Below, in pieces: positions 33,690 through 42,976 of a stretch of DNA of 64,000 bases. The DNA is from Halobacillus_A sp043497005 (GTDB taxonomy: Bacteria > Bacillota > Bacilli > Bacillales > Halobacillaceae): assembly GCF_043497005.1 (NCBI RefSeq), contig NZ_JBIEKE010000002.1:124001-188000 (forward strand), written 5' to 3'. Numbering within the stretch: position 1 is the stretch's first letter; every line of letters begins with the position of its first letter. The position numbers and the translations under genes were made by a program. The notes beneath the pieces were generated by a model, which did no database searches, was not told the DNA's origin, and was given only the letters and a program-made list of their open reading frames with translations.

Positions 33690-33724
33690 GGAGGGTATTC
33701 TTAGTAGAATACTCTCCTCTTTTA
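33690..33724 (+). terminator. Probable valS terminator
   Basis: A 12-bp stem with one G-T pair (33690-33701 with 33706-33717), tetraloop TAGT, followed by TCTTTTA. The T run is short, so some read-through into folC is possible. Confidence 0.6.
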
Positions 33725-33744
33725 TGAAATGGGGAGTTAAATAG

Positions 33745-35025
33745 ATGAAGTACGTTGAAGCATTAGAATGGATACATACAAGAGAAAAATTTAAAGTAAA
33801 ACCTGGACTAGTTCGCATGAAATGGATGTTAGAAAGGCTGCAAAACCCTGAAAAAAGTCTAAATACTATTCATGTAGCAGGTACGAACGGTAAAGGTTCC
33901 ACTGTATCTTTCTTAAGAAATCTCCTGCAAGCTCAAGGTTACACAGTGGGTACATTCACCTCTCCATATATTATACGGTTTAATGAGAGAATGAGTATTA
34001 ACGGGCTGCCTGTATCAGATTACGAACTCATTGATTTAGTAGAGTTAGTCAAACCTTTGGTGGATGAGCTATGTAAAACAGAAATAGGCGAGCCTACTGA
34101 ATTCGAAGTTATTACTGTCATGTCCGTACTATTTTTCCAGCAAAAAAATGTGGACTTTGCCCTTTTTGAAACAGGTTTAGGCGGAAGATATGATTCAACA
34201 AATATTATTGATCCAATCCTCTCTATCATCACGAATATCGGAAAAGATCACACTGCGATATTAGGAGAGACCTATAAAGAGATTGCTTATCAAAAAGCCG
34301 GGATTATTAAGGTATCCCGCCCTGTGTTTACTTGTGTAAAAGAAGAAGAGGCTTTACAAGTGATAAAAGAAGAGGCAGATAAGCAGAGAGCTCCTTTATC
34401 AGTAGAGGGAGAAGATTTTTTTCTTGAGCATGTGTCTCATACCTCAGACGGAGAATCTTTTTATTTTAAGATCGAAGACTATTCTTCACCGTTAATGGCT
34501 ACTAGAATGAAAGGGATCCATCAAATATACAATGCAGGATTAGCATTGGCGGCAATGGAACAGTTGAGAAAAATGGGATATTTAGTGCAGCAAGATTTTT
34601 ATGCTGATGCGATTCATTCTACAACTTGGCCAGCAAGATTTGAAATTGTTCAAAAAAATCCAATCGTTATATTAGATGGGGCTCACAATAAAGAAGGCAC
34701 GGAAGCTTTAGTTGAAACATTAAAGGCTCACTACTCTGATAAGTCGATATACCTACTTTATGGAGCAGTTCTAGATAAACCAATTGAACAAATGTTAAAT
34801 CAATTTAAACCCATTGTGAAAGAAGCCTGGTTTACAAATTTTGAATTTCCAAAAGCTGTGAAAGCAAAGGATATGGCAGATATTTCGTCGATTAATCCTA
34901 GTTATGTAATAGAGCAACAAGAAGAAGCTTTACAACAAATTATGGGAAAGTTAACAGGGGAGGATGTCCTAGTTATCTCTGGTTCGCTTTATTTTATTTC
35001 CGAAATCAGGAAATATTTTGAATAG
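33745..35025 (+). CDS. folC: Folylpolyglutamate synthase / dihydrofolate synthase
   Basis: ATP-dependent ligase adding glutamates to folates. It has 426 residues. The P-loop is GTNGKGST near residue 47, the Mur-ligase omega region includes FTSPYIIRFNERM, and GLGGRYDSTN and the C-terminal LDGAHNKEG are conserved. ATG 33745 has GGGGAG upstream. Follows valS as in B. subtilis. Confidence 0.96.
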   Translation: MKYVEALEWIHTREKFKVKPGLVRMKWMLERLQNPEKSLNTIHVAGTNGKGSTVSFLRNLLQAQGYTVGTFTSPYIIRFNERMSINGLPVSDYELIDLVELVKPLVDELCKTEIGEPTEFEVITVMSVLFFQQKNVDFALFETGLGGRYDSTNIIDPILSIITNIGKDHTAILGETYKEIAYQKAGIIKVSRPVFTCVKEEEALQVIKEEADKQRAPLSVEGEDFFLEHVSHTSDGESFYFKIEDYSSPLMATRMKGIHQIYNAGLALAAMEQLRKMGYLVQQDFYADAIHSTTWPARFEIVQKNPIVILDGAHNKEGTEALVETLKAHYSDKSIYLLYGAVLDKPIEQMLNQFKPIVKEAWFTNFEFPKAVKAKDMADISSINPSYVIEQQEEALQQIMGKLTGEDVLVISGSLYFISEIRKYFE

Positions 35026-35098
35026 AAAGAAGTATTGTGTTATTATTATAATTGTTTGAAATTTCTAATTTGATAAAAAGAGAAGGAGTGAAGCTCTA

Positions 35099-36830
35099 TT
35101 GATATCAACGAAAAAGAAGCTCACCATATATGGAATTTGGCTTGCTGTTTGGCCGTTTATTTTATATGTGGTTTTTGCAAACACTTCCTTTCCGATTTTT
35201 AATTATAAAATAGATATTATAGGATTTATTATTCTTGCTTCCATCGTTGCCATATTTCCATTATTAATGGGTGACCACCCTGTTTTTCTAACAAATGGAG
35301 TCAGCTTTGCCGCTTTTTTTATATTTTGGGCTGTTTGTTGAAATACTTGTTATCCAAGTATCTCTCATTTTTCTAATGATCAAGCTAAGAGTAGGTAAGA
35401 CAAATTTCTTTCGCATTCCTTTAAACATGCTGATGTTTCTTATTATTTCCTTAATTACAGCGGGCGTTTTTCACTCCCTTGGCGGAAGTCATGGGGAGCA
35501 AGCCCTTCAATCAGGGGCAGTTGCTGTTGTGGCTTATGCTATAACACAGATAGTTGTTAACCAGATTTTACTTCAATTAATTGGCCGCTATCTGTATAAA
35601 AGAAAAGTAAAGTGGGTCGATCAAGGTGTTAAATGGGAGCTTCTTACTACTGCGCTAGTGGCACCTGCAGGATTAATGCTGTATTACGTTTATACAGAAA
35701 TTGGACTTTCTTCAATTTACTTGATTGGTTTTCCTTTTTTGCTTATCTCCATTATGTTAAGGCAATTTCATAAAACGAGCCAAGTCAACCAATACCTTCA
35801 AAAAACAGGTGACATTGGTCATGAACTAACAGGAAAGCTAGGTGTAGAGGAGGTTCTGGATGTTTTTGTAAAAAGAGTCACCTCTTTACTCCCTTTAGAC
35901 TATTTATACATATTTGATGTGAAGACTGATCATACAATGACTTTAATACGCTTTTTTGATCGTATAGATAATGTGGAACTTCCTGAACTTAATTTAGTGG
36001 AACAGAAGAGTATAAGTATTGATACATGGAAATACGGAAAAGGAAAGCATTATCACACGCGAAAAAAATGGAAGCATTTAGAGAATACTCACACACCGGA
36101 GAATGTAGAGAGCGTTATGTCTATTCCAATTACCCGCCAGAACAAAACAGTTGGTATTATCACAATGTATTCGACTCAGCCTCGTGCCTTTTTTAAGTAT
36201 CAGTATATGATATTAAATATCCTCGGCAGTTATCTAGCTGTAGCTATTGAAAATGCAAGGCATTATGAAAGAACAAAAAATGAAAGTGAACGCTGTCCGC
36301 TAACCTCCTTATACAATTACCGTTACTTTGAAAACTATTTACAATTGATTTCAGAAGAGTGGAGAACGGAAGAGAAACACCGTCCCGTTTCCCAGATCCT
36401 ATTAGATATTGATCATTTTAAACTCGTAAACGATGACTTCGGTCATGAAGCAGGAAATGAAATTCTCTGCGAATTAGCTAACCGTCTAGAAACTATAATC
36501 GGTCCTAGAGGGATAGTTGCACGGTATGGGGGCGAAGAGTTTGTTATCTTGCTTCCCGATTATTCGAGCTCAGAAGCCTTAAATGTAGCAGAAGAAATAA
36601 AAGTAATGATAACAAGTTCTCCTTTTATTATTCACGATCACATCTTACAAACTGGGGAATCTGTTGAAGTTTTTATCTCGGCTAGCATCGGGGTTGCTTC
36701 TTACCCTGAGAATTGTGAGGATTTATTAGAACTAACTCGTCATGCCGATCGCGCGATGTACGTTGGTGCTAAGCAAAGAGGGAGAAACCGTGTCGCAAGT
36801 TATGAAAGAATAAAGCAAACAGCTGAATGA
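35099..36830 (+). pseudogene. Membrane GAF-GGDEF diguanylate cyclase, frameshifted in the membrane domain
   Basis: One gene split by a one-base frameshift. Part one (TTG 35099, AAGGAG upstream) encodes two membrane helices and stops at 35341. Part two continues in the next frame from about 35310 to 36830. Removing one T from the T7 or T4 run at 35314-35327 restores a single 576-residue frame through the sequence AAFFIFGLFVEILV. The joined protein has several membrane helices (about 1-200), a GAF-like domain (about 225-380) and a GGDEF domain with an intact GGEEF active site and the metal/substrate Asp in LLDIDHFKLVNDDFGH. No RxxD inhibitory site precedes GGEEF. It would synthesise c-di-GMP if translated. 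The break may be a true mutation, programmed slippage or a sequencing error. Confidence 0.8.
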
Positions 36831-36842
36831 CAGCATTCAGCT
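36821..36842 (+). terminator. Hairpin over the GGDEF stop codon
   Basis: AGCTGAATG (36821-36829) pairs with CATTCAGCT (36834-36842). The TGA stop is in the stem. No clear T run, so a weak terminator at best. Confidence 0.4.
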
Positions 36843-36870
36843 GTACTTTCAAAGAAATGGAGTTTATGTT

Positions 36871-37044
36871 TTGAATATTAAGGATCTTTTAGAAGATTTT
36901 CCGACGATTAAGGGGGCAAATATTCGTCGTAAAACTAAAAAGATGAATAACTCCATTCAGGATAAGTATCTTGATCGGGTGATGTTCATCTATACAATGA
37001 GGGGTGAAACATGTCAATTTTTATGTCGTTATATATTTTTTTAA
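36871..37044 (+). CDS. Possible small protein upstream of comC
   Basis: Open frame of 57 codons from TTG 36871, with TGGAG eight bases upstream. It reads NIKDLLEDFPTIKGANIRRK and onward, a plausible soluble, charged start. I do not recognise it. It overlaps the comC start by 34 bases in another frame, and the last 12 codons look like comC read out of frame. It could be a real small protein, a remnant, or chance. Confidence 0.25.
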   Translation: MNIKDLLEDFPTIKGANIRRKTKKMNNSIQDKYLDRVMFIYTMRGETCQFLCRYIFF

Positions 37045-37766
37045 TTGGTTTGATTTTTGGATCTTTTTATAATGTTGTTGGTTTGAGAGTTCCCAAAAGA
37101 GAACTTTTCAAACAAGAACGGTCTTATTGTCCAAATTGTCACCAAGCACTATGCTGGTATGAGCTTTTACCGATCTTTTCTTATCTTCTTCAAAAAGGAC
37201 GCTGCCTCCATTGCCTGCAAAAAATTTCACCTCTTTATCCTCTTATGGAACTATTCAGTGGCTTAAGCTTTTCTTATAGTTACTGGGTTTTCGGGTTTCA
37301 CCCTTCTCTTTTCCTCGCTTTATTGGTATTGTCCATGTTCCACATTATTATAGTAAGTGATTTACGGTATATGGTAATCCCTGATAAGGTATTGTTATTC
37401 TTCACCGTATTATTCATAGTTTACCGCTTCTTTTATCCAACTGTTCCGTGGTGGGGCTCATTATCGGGAGCACTGACAGGACTAATTGCGACAGCTGTTA
37501 TTATAGCGATCAGCAAAGGGGGGATGGGAGGCGGAGATATGAAGTTGCTTGGAGTTATAGGATTAGCATTAGGAACAGAACTGCTGTTACTAACTTTCTT
37601 TCTCGCTATTTCTGTTGGCGCCATTGTAAATTTAATCCTGATCTTTTTTAAGGTGATATCAAGGAAGAGTCCTGTACCATTTGGTCCTTACATTGCAGTT
37701 GGAGGAGCAGCCGCCATTTTTCATGGATCTTTTCTTATAGATTGGTATCTCAATCGTTTCTTTTAA
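37011..37766 (+). CDS. comC: Prepilin leader peptidase ComC
   Basis: Membrane aspartyl protease that cleaves and N-methylates the ComG pseudopilins of the DNA-uptake machine. It has 251 residues. The N-terminal zinc-type motif has Cys pairs CPNC and CLHC (about 42-70). The catalytic aspartates are in SDLRYMVIPD and GGGDMKLLG. About seven membrane helices. ATG 37011 has AGGGGTG upstream. Located between folC and spoIIB as in B. subtilis. Confidence 0.95.
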   Translation: MSIFMSLYIFLIGLIFGSFYNVVGLRVPKRELFKQERSYCPNCHQALCWYELLPIFSYLLQKGRCLHCLQKISPLYPLMELFSGLSFSYSYWVFGFHPSLFLALLVLSMFHIIIVSDLRYMVIPDKVLLFFTVLFIVYRFFYPTVPWWGSLSGALTGLIATAVIIAISKGGMGGGDMKLLGVIGLALGTELLLLTFFLAISVGAIVNLILIFFKVISRKSPVPFGPYIAVGGAAAIFHGSFLIDWYLNRFF

Positions 37767-37807
37767 GCTATTTGTTATTAATTTTCCCTTGTAGGATTTC
37801 CATCCTG

Positions 37808-37834
37808 AAAGACTTGTAATGCAAGTCTTTTTTT
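37808..37834 (+). terminator. comC terminator
   Basis: AAAGACTTG (37808-37816) pairs with 37822-37830, five-base loop, run of seven T. Confidence 0.85.
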
Positions 37835-37929
37835 GTGGAATAATTGTCGAAGGGCTACTGACAAATTTCAACGTCCTTTTCCTATAAGCTGTGGTACGTT
37901 GTATAAAAGTAAAGGAGGGGAAGCGACCA

Positions 37930-38763
37930 TTGGCTGAAAAAAATAATAAAATAGTTATTTCCTATAATAAAAATAAAGAGACTGAACAGGAAATAGTACA
38001 AGCAAAAAAAGAACAAGCTGCTGCGGATGTGAAAGAATTAAAACAGTCGGGCAAACTCGACTCATACTCCAAAGTATATAAATTACCTTCATTCCGTAAA
38101 AGGTTAACTCCTTATTCTTTTAAACGCGTAAGTTTATCGGTGATAACAGCTATAATCGTGAGTTTTGCACTTGGTTTTATTTTATTGAAACTATTTGTAT
38201 CGGTAACTGAAGAGACATCTCCACCAGTGGAAAGTATGTCAGGGGGACAAGTCCAAAGTACAACTGCCGAAATAGTACAGATAGATATGCCAAGCCTTGA
38301 ATCAGAAGTAGTTCAGAGCGGAGTTTTTACGAATAAGGAGACAGCGGAAGAATGGAAAGGAAAGTTAGAAGAACAGTCGGTTCCATCGATGGTATGGAAG
38401 AAGGATGAACAATTCTTTCTATTATCTGGAAGCGAAGATGCTGAATCAAATATAGCCCAGGTAGCTGATGAGTTGGCAGCAGAAGACATTCCTACATATC
38501 GGAAATCGTGGGAAGTATCTGGAGGACCATTAGAAATACCTGAGTCGCAGCTATCTGCAATAGAGAACTTGCTTTCTCATTTGCAGAATCATACGTTACA
38601 CACTGTTCCGATTGAAGAGCGGGAGAAGTTGCTAAGCGGATGGGAAAATTCAAGTGCGGGAAATGAGCAGTTTGAAAAGGCTCTCCAAGCGTGGGTGAGC
38701 GATACGGAAAATGGGATGAGCTGGCTGTATATAGCTCATTCACTAGAATCTTTAAAAAACTAA
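37930..38763 (+). CDS. spoIIB: Stage II sporulation protein B (septum remodelling)
   Basis: A 277-residue single-pass membrane protein. A charged cytoplasmic N-terminus (about 1-75) is followed by one membrane helix (about 76-98, VSLSVITAIIVSFALGFILL) and an extracytoplasmic SPOR-like region (VQSGVFTNKETAEEWKGKL, about 130-200), as in SpoIIB, which localises engulfment proteins to the septum. The frame opens at 37891, but TTG 37930 is preceded by AAAGGAGGGG at the right distance. Position between comC and radC also fits. In B. subtilis maf follows spoIIB; here it does not. Confidence 0.85.
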   Translation: MAEKNNKIVISYNKNKETEQEIVQAKKEQAAADVKELKQSGKLDSYSKVYKLPSFRKRLTPYSFKRVSLSVITAIIVSFALGFILLKLFVSVTEETSPPVESMSGGQVQSTTAEIVQIDMPSLESEVVQSGVFTNKETAEEWKGKLEEQSVPSMVWKKDEQFFLLSGSEDAESNIAQVADELAAEDIPTYRKSWEVSGGPLEIPESQLSAIENLLSHLQNHTLHTVPIEEREKLLSGWENSSAGNEQFEKALQAWVSDTENGMSWLYIAHSLESLKN

Positions 38764-38953
38764 CTATTTTTGTTTTATATCGTAATGAAAACATGTAAAA
38801 CAAAAAAATTTCCTATAAAGAAATGCTTTATTATTTAATTACTAACTCTTATTATAAAAAAGTCTGTGCTCTCTGAAACCTCAGATTTTTAATAAACTGT
38901 TAATACCTCTATTAAATGATTGAGGAATTTAACAGGAAGGAAGCGAATCATCA

Positions 38954-39643
38954 ATGTCTCCAACAAGTATAATGATTCGAGATGTCCCAAAAGAAGATCG
39001 GCCCAGGGAACGTTTAGTGAAATATGGCGCGCACAATTTATCCAATCAAGAACTCTTAGCAATTCTTCTTGGAAGTGGATCAAAAAAAGAGTCGGTTACT
39101 TCACTGGCTCAGCATATTCTTATTCATTTTGAGGGAATTATGCTATTAAAAGATGCGACGATTGAGGAGTTAACTGCGATTAAGGGAATAGGTGCTGCCA
39201 AGGCTGTTTTGTTGCTTTCGGCAATTGAATTTGGAAAAAGACTGCAGCAAATGAAGCCTGTAGAAAAGTATGTAATTCGTAGCCCAGAGGATGGAGCAGA
39301 TTTTGTAATGGAAGAAATGAGAGATTTAAAACAAGAACACTTCGTGTGCCTTTTTCTAAATACGAAGAATCAAGTGCTGCACCGGCAAACAGTTTTTATA
39401 GGCAGTCTGAATGCATCGATTGTACACCCTCGCGAAGTTTTCAAAGAAGCGGTGAAACGTTCCGCCGCTTCGATTATATGTGCCCATAACCACCCCTCGG
39501 GGGACCCTTCTCCATCACAAGAAGATATTCAAGTTACGCAAAGATTAAGTGAGTGCGGTAAAATGATAGGGATTGAATTGCTTGATCACTTAGTTATCGG
39601 TGATCGGAAATTCATTTCTCTCAAAGAAAAAGGATATCTATAA
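38954..39643 (+). CDS. radC: RadC-family JAB1/MPN domain protein
   Basis: A 229-residue protein with an N-terminal helix-hairpin-helix (ELTAIKGIGAAKAVLLLSAIEF, given in part) and a C-terminal JAMM metalloprotease-like domain with the motif HNHPSGDPSPSQED. Despite its name, a role in DNA repair is not supported for the family; function unknown. ATG 38954, with AGGAAGGAAG upstream. A hairpin follows, then the mre operon. Confidence 0.93.
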   Translation: MSPTSIMIRDVPKEDRPRERLVKYGAHNLSNQELLAILLGSGSKKESVTSLAQHILIHFEGIMLLKDATIEELTAIKGIGAAKAVLLLSAIEFGKRLQQMKPVEKYVIRSPEDGADFVMEEMRDLKQEHFVCLFLNTKNQVLHRQTVFIGSLNASIVHPREVFKEAVKRSAASIICAHNHPSGDPSPSQEDIQVTQRLSECGKMIGIELLDHLVIGDRKFISLKEKGYL

Positions 39644-39694
39644 CACTATCTATTTTTTATTATTTTTCGTATAATTGAATAGATGAAAAAAATC

Positions 39695-39736
39695 AAGCGC
39701 CATTTATAAGGCTTATCTTATAATATGGCGCTTCTT
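39695..39736 (+). terminator. radC terminator
   Basis: AAGCGCCAT (39695-39703) pairs with 39725-39733, and inside it TTATAAG pairs with CTTATAA, one bulged base; 16 bp in all. The tail is CTTCTTCTC rather than a pure T run. Confidence 0.65.
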
Positions 39737-39794
39737 CTCATGATATATTGACTATTGAATTCAACATGAATGTGTAGGAGAAAGGAAGATATTA

Positions 39795-40835
39795 TTGGGT
39801 CTATTTGGTTTTTCGCAAGATTTAGGGATCGATTTAGGAACAGCAAATACACTAGTATTTTTAAGAAATAAAGGTGTTATTCTAAGAGAGCCGTCTGTGG
39901 TAGCTAAAAACAACCAAACAGGTGATATTGAAGCAGTGGGTAATGATGCAAGAAACATGATTGGGCGTACCCCGAACTACATATCCGTTATTCGTCCTAT
40001 GAAAGATGGGGTCATTGCAGACTATGACACAACAGCACAAATGATGAAATATTACATTAAGCAGGCTTTACGCAATCGTTCCTCTTTTGCAAGCAAACCT
40101 AATGTTATGGTGTGTGTACCTTCAGGTATTACGATGGTCGAGGAAAGAGCTGTTATTGATGCAACTAAGCAGGCAGGGGCAAAAGAAGCTTTTCCCATTG
40201 CCGAACCTTTTGCAGCAGCCATTGGAGCCGGTTTACCTGTGTGGGAGCCTACAGGAAGTATGGTTGTTGATGTTGGTGGAGGAACAACTGAAGTAGCAAT
40301 TATTTCACTAGGGGGAATTGTCACTAGCCAATCGATTCGAGTGGCAGGCGACGAGATGGATGATGCAATCATTCAACACGTACGTAAGCAGTATAACTTG
40401 ATGATTGGTGAGCGAACTGCTGAAGAGATCAAATTTGAAGTCGGCGGTGCTGGAAAGATAGACGTGAATGAAACAATGGAAATACGTGGGCGTGACCTTC
40501 TTAGTGGTCTCCCAAAAACAATTGAGATCCATGCGGAAGAAATCGTTCGAGCGTTAAAAGATACCGTTGATTCTATTGTGGAAACGGTCAAAAATACATT
40601 AGAGAAGACACCTCCAGAGCTTTCAGCAGATATTATGGAACGAGGCATAGTGCTTAACGGCGGTGGAGCACTTCTGAAACATCTTGATCGTGTTATAAGT
40701 GAAGAAACGAACATGCCGGTATTCATTGCGGATGAACCTCTTGATTGTGTAGCTATTGGGACTGGAAAATCACTCGAATATATTCAGCACTTCAAGTCTC
40801 AACCTAACGTTGCCACCCGACCGAAAACGGATTAA
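39795..40835 (+). CDS. mreB: Rod shape-determining protein MreB
   Basis: Bacterial actin that guides lateral wall synthesis. It has 346 residues. The phosphate 1 (DLGIDLGTANT), connect 1, phosphate 2 (VVDVGGGTTEVAIIS), adenosine (LNGGGALL) and connect 2 motifs are all present. The start is TTG 39795 with AAAGGAAG upstream. First gene of mreB-mreC-mreD-minC-minD, transcribed in one direction with short gaps. Confidence 0.98.
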   Translation: MGLFGFSQDLGIDLGTANTLVFLRNKGVILREPSVVAKNNQTGDIEAVGNDARNMIGRTPNYISVIRPMKDGVIADYDTTAQMMKYYIKQALRNRSSFASKPNVMVCVPSGITMVEERAVIDATKQAGAKEAFPIAEPFAAAIGAGLPVWEPTGSMVVDVGGGTTEVAIISLGGIVTSQSIRVAGDEMDDAIIQHVRKQYNLMIGERTAEEIKFEVGGAGKIDVNETMEIRGRDLLSGLPKTIEIHAEEIVRALKDTVDSIVETVKNTLEKTPPELSADIMERGIVLNGGGALLKHLDRVISEETNMPVFIADEPLDCVAIGTGKSLEYIQHFKSQPNVATRPKTD

Positions 40836-40847
40836 GGAGTCTTTTGT

Positions 40848-41729
40848 ATGCCCTCTTTGTTTCGAAGAAAAGGACTTATGACCGTATTAATTGGATTTAT
40901 TATTTTAGTAACCCTTATTGGTTATTCTACGAGGGAGCGCAGTGAGTTATCCGTGCCAGAAAAGTTTCTTCAAGATTCTGTAGGGTGGGTGCAAACTGTC
41001 TTCCATTCACCTGTACAACTAGTAGATAATGCATATCAAAATATACAGAACATGTTAAATGTATATGAACAAAATGAAGTATTGAAAACCCGGTTAGATG
41101 AATACAAAGGTCTTATTCAAGAGAATCAGCAATTAATCAAGGACAACCGTGATCTACGAGCTACATTAGAAAAAACAGAATCAATGAGTGATTATACACC
41201 TATTCAAGGAACGGTTATTGCCCGCAGTTCCGATCGTTGGTTTGAACAAATGACGATTAATAAAGGAGAAGAGCATGGTGTAGAGAAAGATATGGCGGTC
41301 ATTACAAGTGAAGGTATGGTAGGTAAAATACAATCTGCTGGAGCTTTCCATTCCAATGTCCAGCTTCTTAGTGGATTTGATGAATCTAATAAAATTTCTT
41401 CCTGGGTTGTAAGAGAAGATGAAGACAACGCATTTGGATTAATCGAAGGATATGATAGTGAAAGCGGCAGATTACTGCTTGAAGGAATTAATCTAGATGA
41501 GGAGTTGGAAGAAGGCGATGTGGTAATGTCTACTGGGCTCGGAGGGGTCTTTCCAAGTGATTTACGGATTGGAACTGTAGACGAAGTACAAAATGATCGT
41601 TCAGGATTAACGAAGACGGCTTATGTAGAACCCTTTGCAGATTTGTTTGACATTAGTCATGTAATGGTAGTAAATCGAGATATGCAGACTGTTAGTGAAG
41701 AAGAGCAAGAAGAAGGCGATGACCAATGA
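40848..41729 (+). CDS. mreC: Rod shape-determining protein MreC
   Basis: A 293-residue extracytoplasmic elongasome scaffold. It has an N-terminal membrane helix (about 10-27), a coiled coil (about 65-110) and a beta-rich domain (TVIARSSDRWFEQMTINKG to the end) with an acidic tail. Its TGA overlaps the mreD ATG (ATGA). Starts 12 bases after mreB. Confidence 0.97.
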   Translation: MPSLFRRKGLMTVLIGFIILVTLIGYSTRERSELSVPEKFLQDSVGWVQTVFHSPVQLVDNAYQNIQNMLNVYEQNEVLKTRLDEYKGLIQENQQLIKDNRDLRATLEKTESMSDYTPIQGTVIARSSDRWFEQMTINKGEEHGVEKDMAVITSEGMVGKIQSAGAFHSNVQLLSGFDESNKISSWVVREDEDNAFGLIEGYDSESGRLLLEGINLDEELEEGDVVMSTGLGGVFPSDLRIGTVDEVQNDRSGLTKTAYVEPFADLFDISHVMVVNRDMQTVSEEEQEEGDDQ

Positions 41730-42253
41730 TTAGGTTTTGGATATCCATATTCCTCGTCATACTGCTTGTTCTGCAAGGCATGGCAATGAGCCTCTTACCC
41801 GCGAGAATTGTATATTCAGAACTGCTGGTTACTCCTCACTGGGTTTTATGTTTAATTATGCTAATTGCTATATTCTTTGATAAAGATGAAACATACCACT
41901 GTGTATGGTACGGCCTTCTATTCGGCCTGCTTATTGATGTGGTATATACGGGAGTATTAGGTGTTTACATGGTAACGTACGCTAGTGTAGCCTACGTTAC
42001 CCATGGTCTTAAGAAGTGGTTTCATGCTAATTTTACTGCTTCCTTGCTGTTGGCAATTTTCGGCGTAGCTTTAGCAGATGCGATTTTATATGTGATTTAC
42101 TCGTTTGTCGAAGTTACAAGCATGGCTTGGGGGGACTATATAACTTTACGACTTCTCCCTACTGTCTTAGCGAATGCTATCTTTTTCTTATTGCTATATC
42201 CTTTGTTGAAAAATCGAGTAGAACAATGGTCAGATCGCTGGCAGAGTGCGTAA
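41726..42253 (+). CDS. mreD: Rod shape-determining protein MreD
   Basis: A 175-residue integral membrane protein with about five helices that pairs with MreC in the cell-elongation complex. The pattern GLLFGLLIDVVYTGVLGVY is typical of MreD. Overlaps mreC by four bases. Confidence 0.94.
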   Translation: MIRFWISIFLVILLVLQGMAMSLLPARIVYSELLVTPHWVLCLIMLIAIFFDKDETYHCVWYGLLFGLLIDVVYTGVLGVYMVTYASVAYVTHGLKKWFHANFTASLLLAIFGVALADAILYVIYSFVEVTSMAWGDYITLRLLPTVLANAIFFLLLYPLLKNRVEQWSDRWQSA

Positions 42254-42289
42254 TGATGTATAAATGTGCAGAGTTTGAGGTGAAGCCTT

Positions 42290-42976
42290 ATGTCGGCTAA
42301 TAGTCAAGTGGTGACTATAAAAGGGACTAGAGATGGTCTGACTCTTCAGTTAAATGATCAATGTTCCTATGAGTCTATCTTACAAGATTTAGAAGAGAAA
42401 CTTTCTGTTAGTGGTATTGATGACAATCAACCGATGATCCGAGTTACCATTCAATTAGGAAATCGATTCTTAACCAAAGACCAGCAAGAAACGTTAAGAA
42501 AGATTGTTCGAGAGAAGCAAAAGTTGGTTGTTGATCAAATCGAATCTAATGTTATAACGAAAGATGAAGCATTATCATGGAAAGAGAATACAGAAGTTAC
42601 GCCAATAACAAAAACTATTCGCTCTGGGCAAGTGATTGAAGTGAAGGGTGACTTGCTATTATTGGGTGATATAAATCCAGGAGGAAAGGCTATTGCTTCT
42701 GGAAACATCTTTATATTAGGTCATTTGCGAGGTATCGCTCATGCCGGCTCTCAGGGTAACGAAGAAGCTGTGATTGCAGCTTCTTATATGAAGCCTAATC
42801 AACTGAGAATTGCAGATCAAATCTCAAGAGCTCCTGATCAAGATTCGGATGGTCTATATATTGAATGTGGATTTGTAGATAAACAGAATGAGGCTATTAG
42901 GATTGCTCCCCTTCAGGACGTCCTGAAACAGAAGCCTGATTTAGTGAGTTTTGAAAGGAGAATGCTTAATGGGTGA
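42290..42976 (+). CDS. minC: Septum site-determining protein MinC
   Basis: FtsZ polymerisation inhibitor that keeps septa away from the poles. It has 228 residues. The N-terminal domain (about 1-100) is followed by the C-terminal beta-helix that binds MinD (GDLLLLGDINPGGKAIASGN, GHLRGIAHAG). ATG 42290 has GAGGTG upstream. Its end overlaps the minD start by eight bases. Confidence 0.96.
   Translation: MSANSQVVTIKGTRDGLTLQLNDQCSYESILQDLEEKLSVSGIDDNQPMIRVTIQLGNRFLTKDQQETLRKIVREKQKLVVDQIESNVITKDEALSWKENTEVTPITKTIRSGQVIEVKGDLLLLGDINPGGKAIASGNIFILGHLRGIAHAGSQGNEEAVIAASYMKPNQLRIADQISRAPDQDSDGLYIECGFVDKQNEAIRIAPLQDVLKQKPDLVSFERRMLNG

Noticed and set aside
40052..40726. Overlapping minus-strand frames over mreB
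   Set aside because: mreB is unambiguous in this interval; the frames are rich in Ser, Ile and Thr and resemble no protein.
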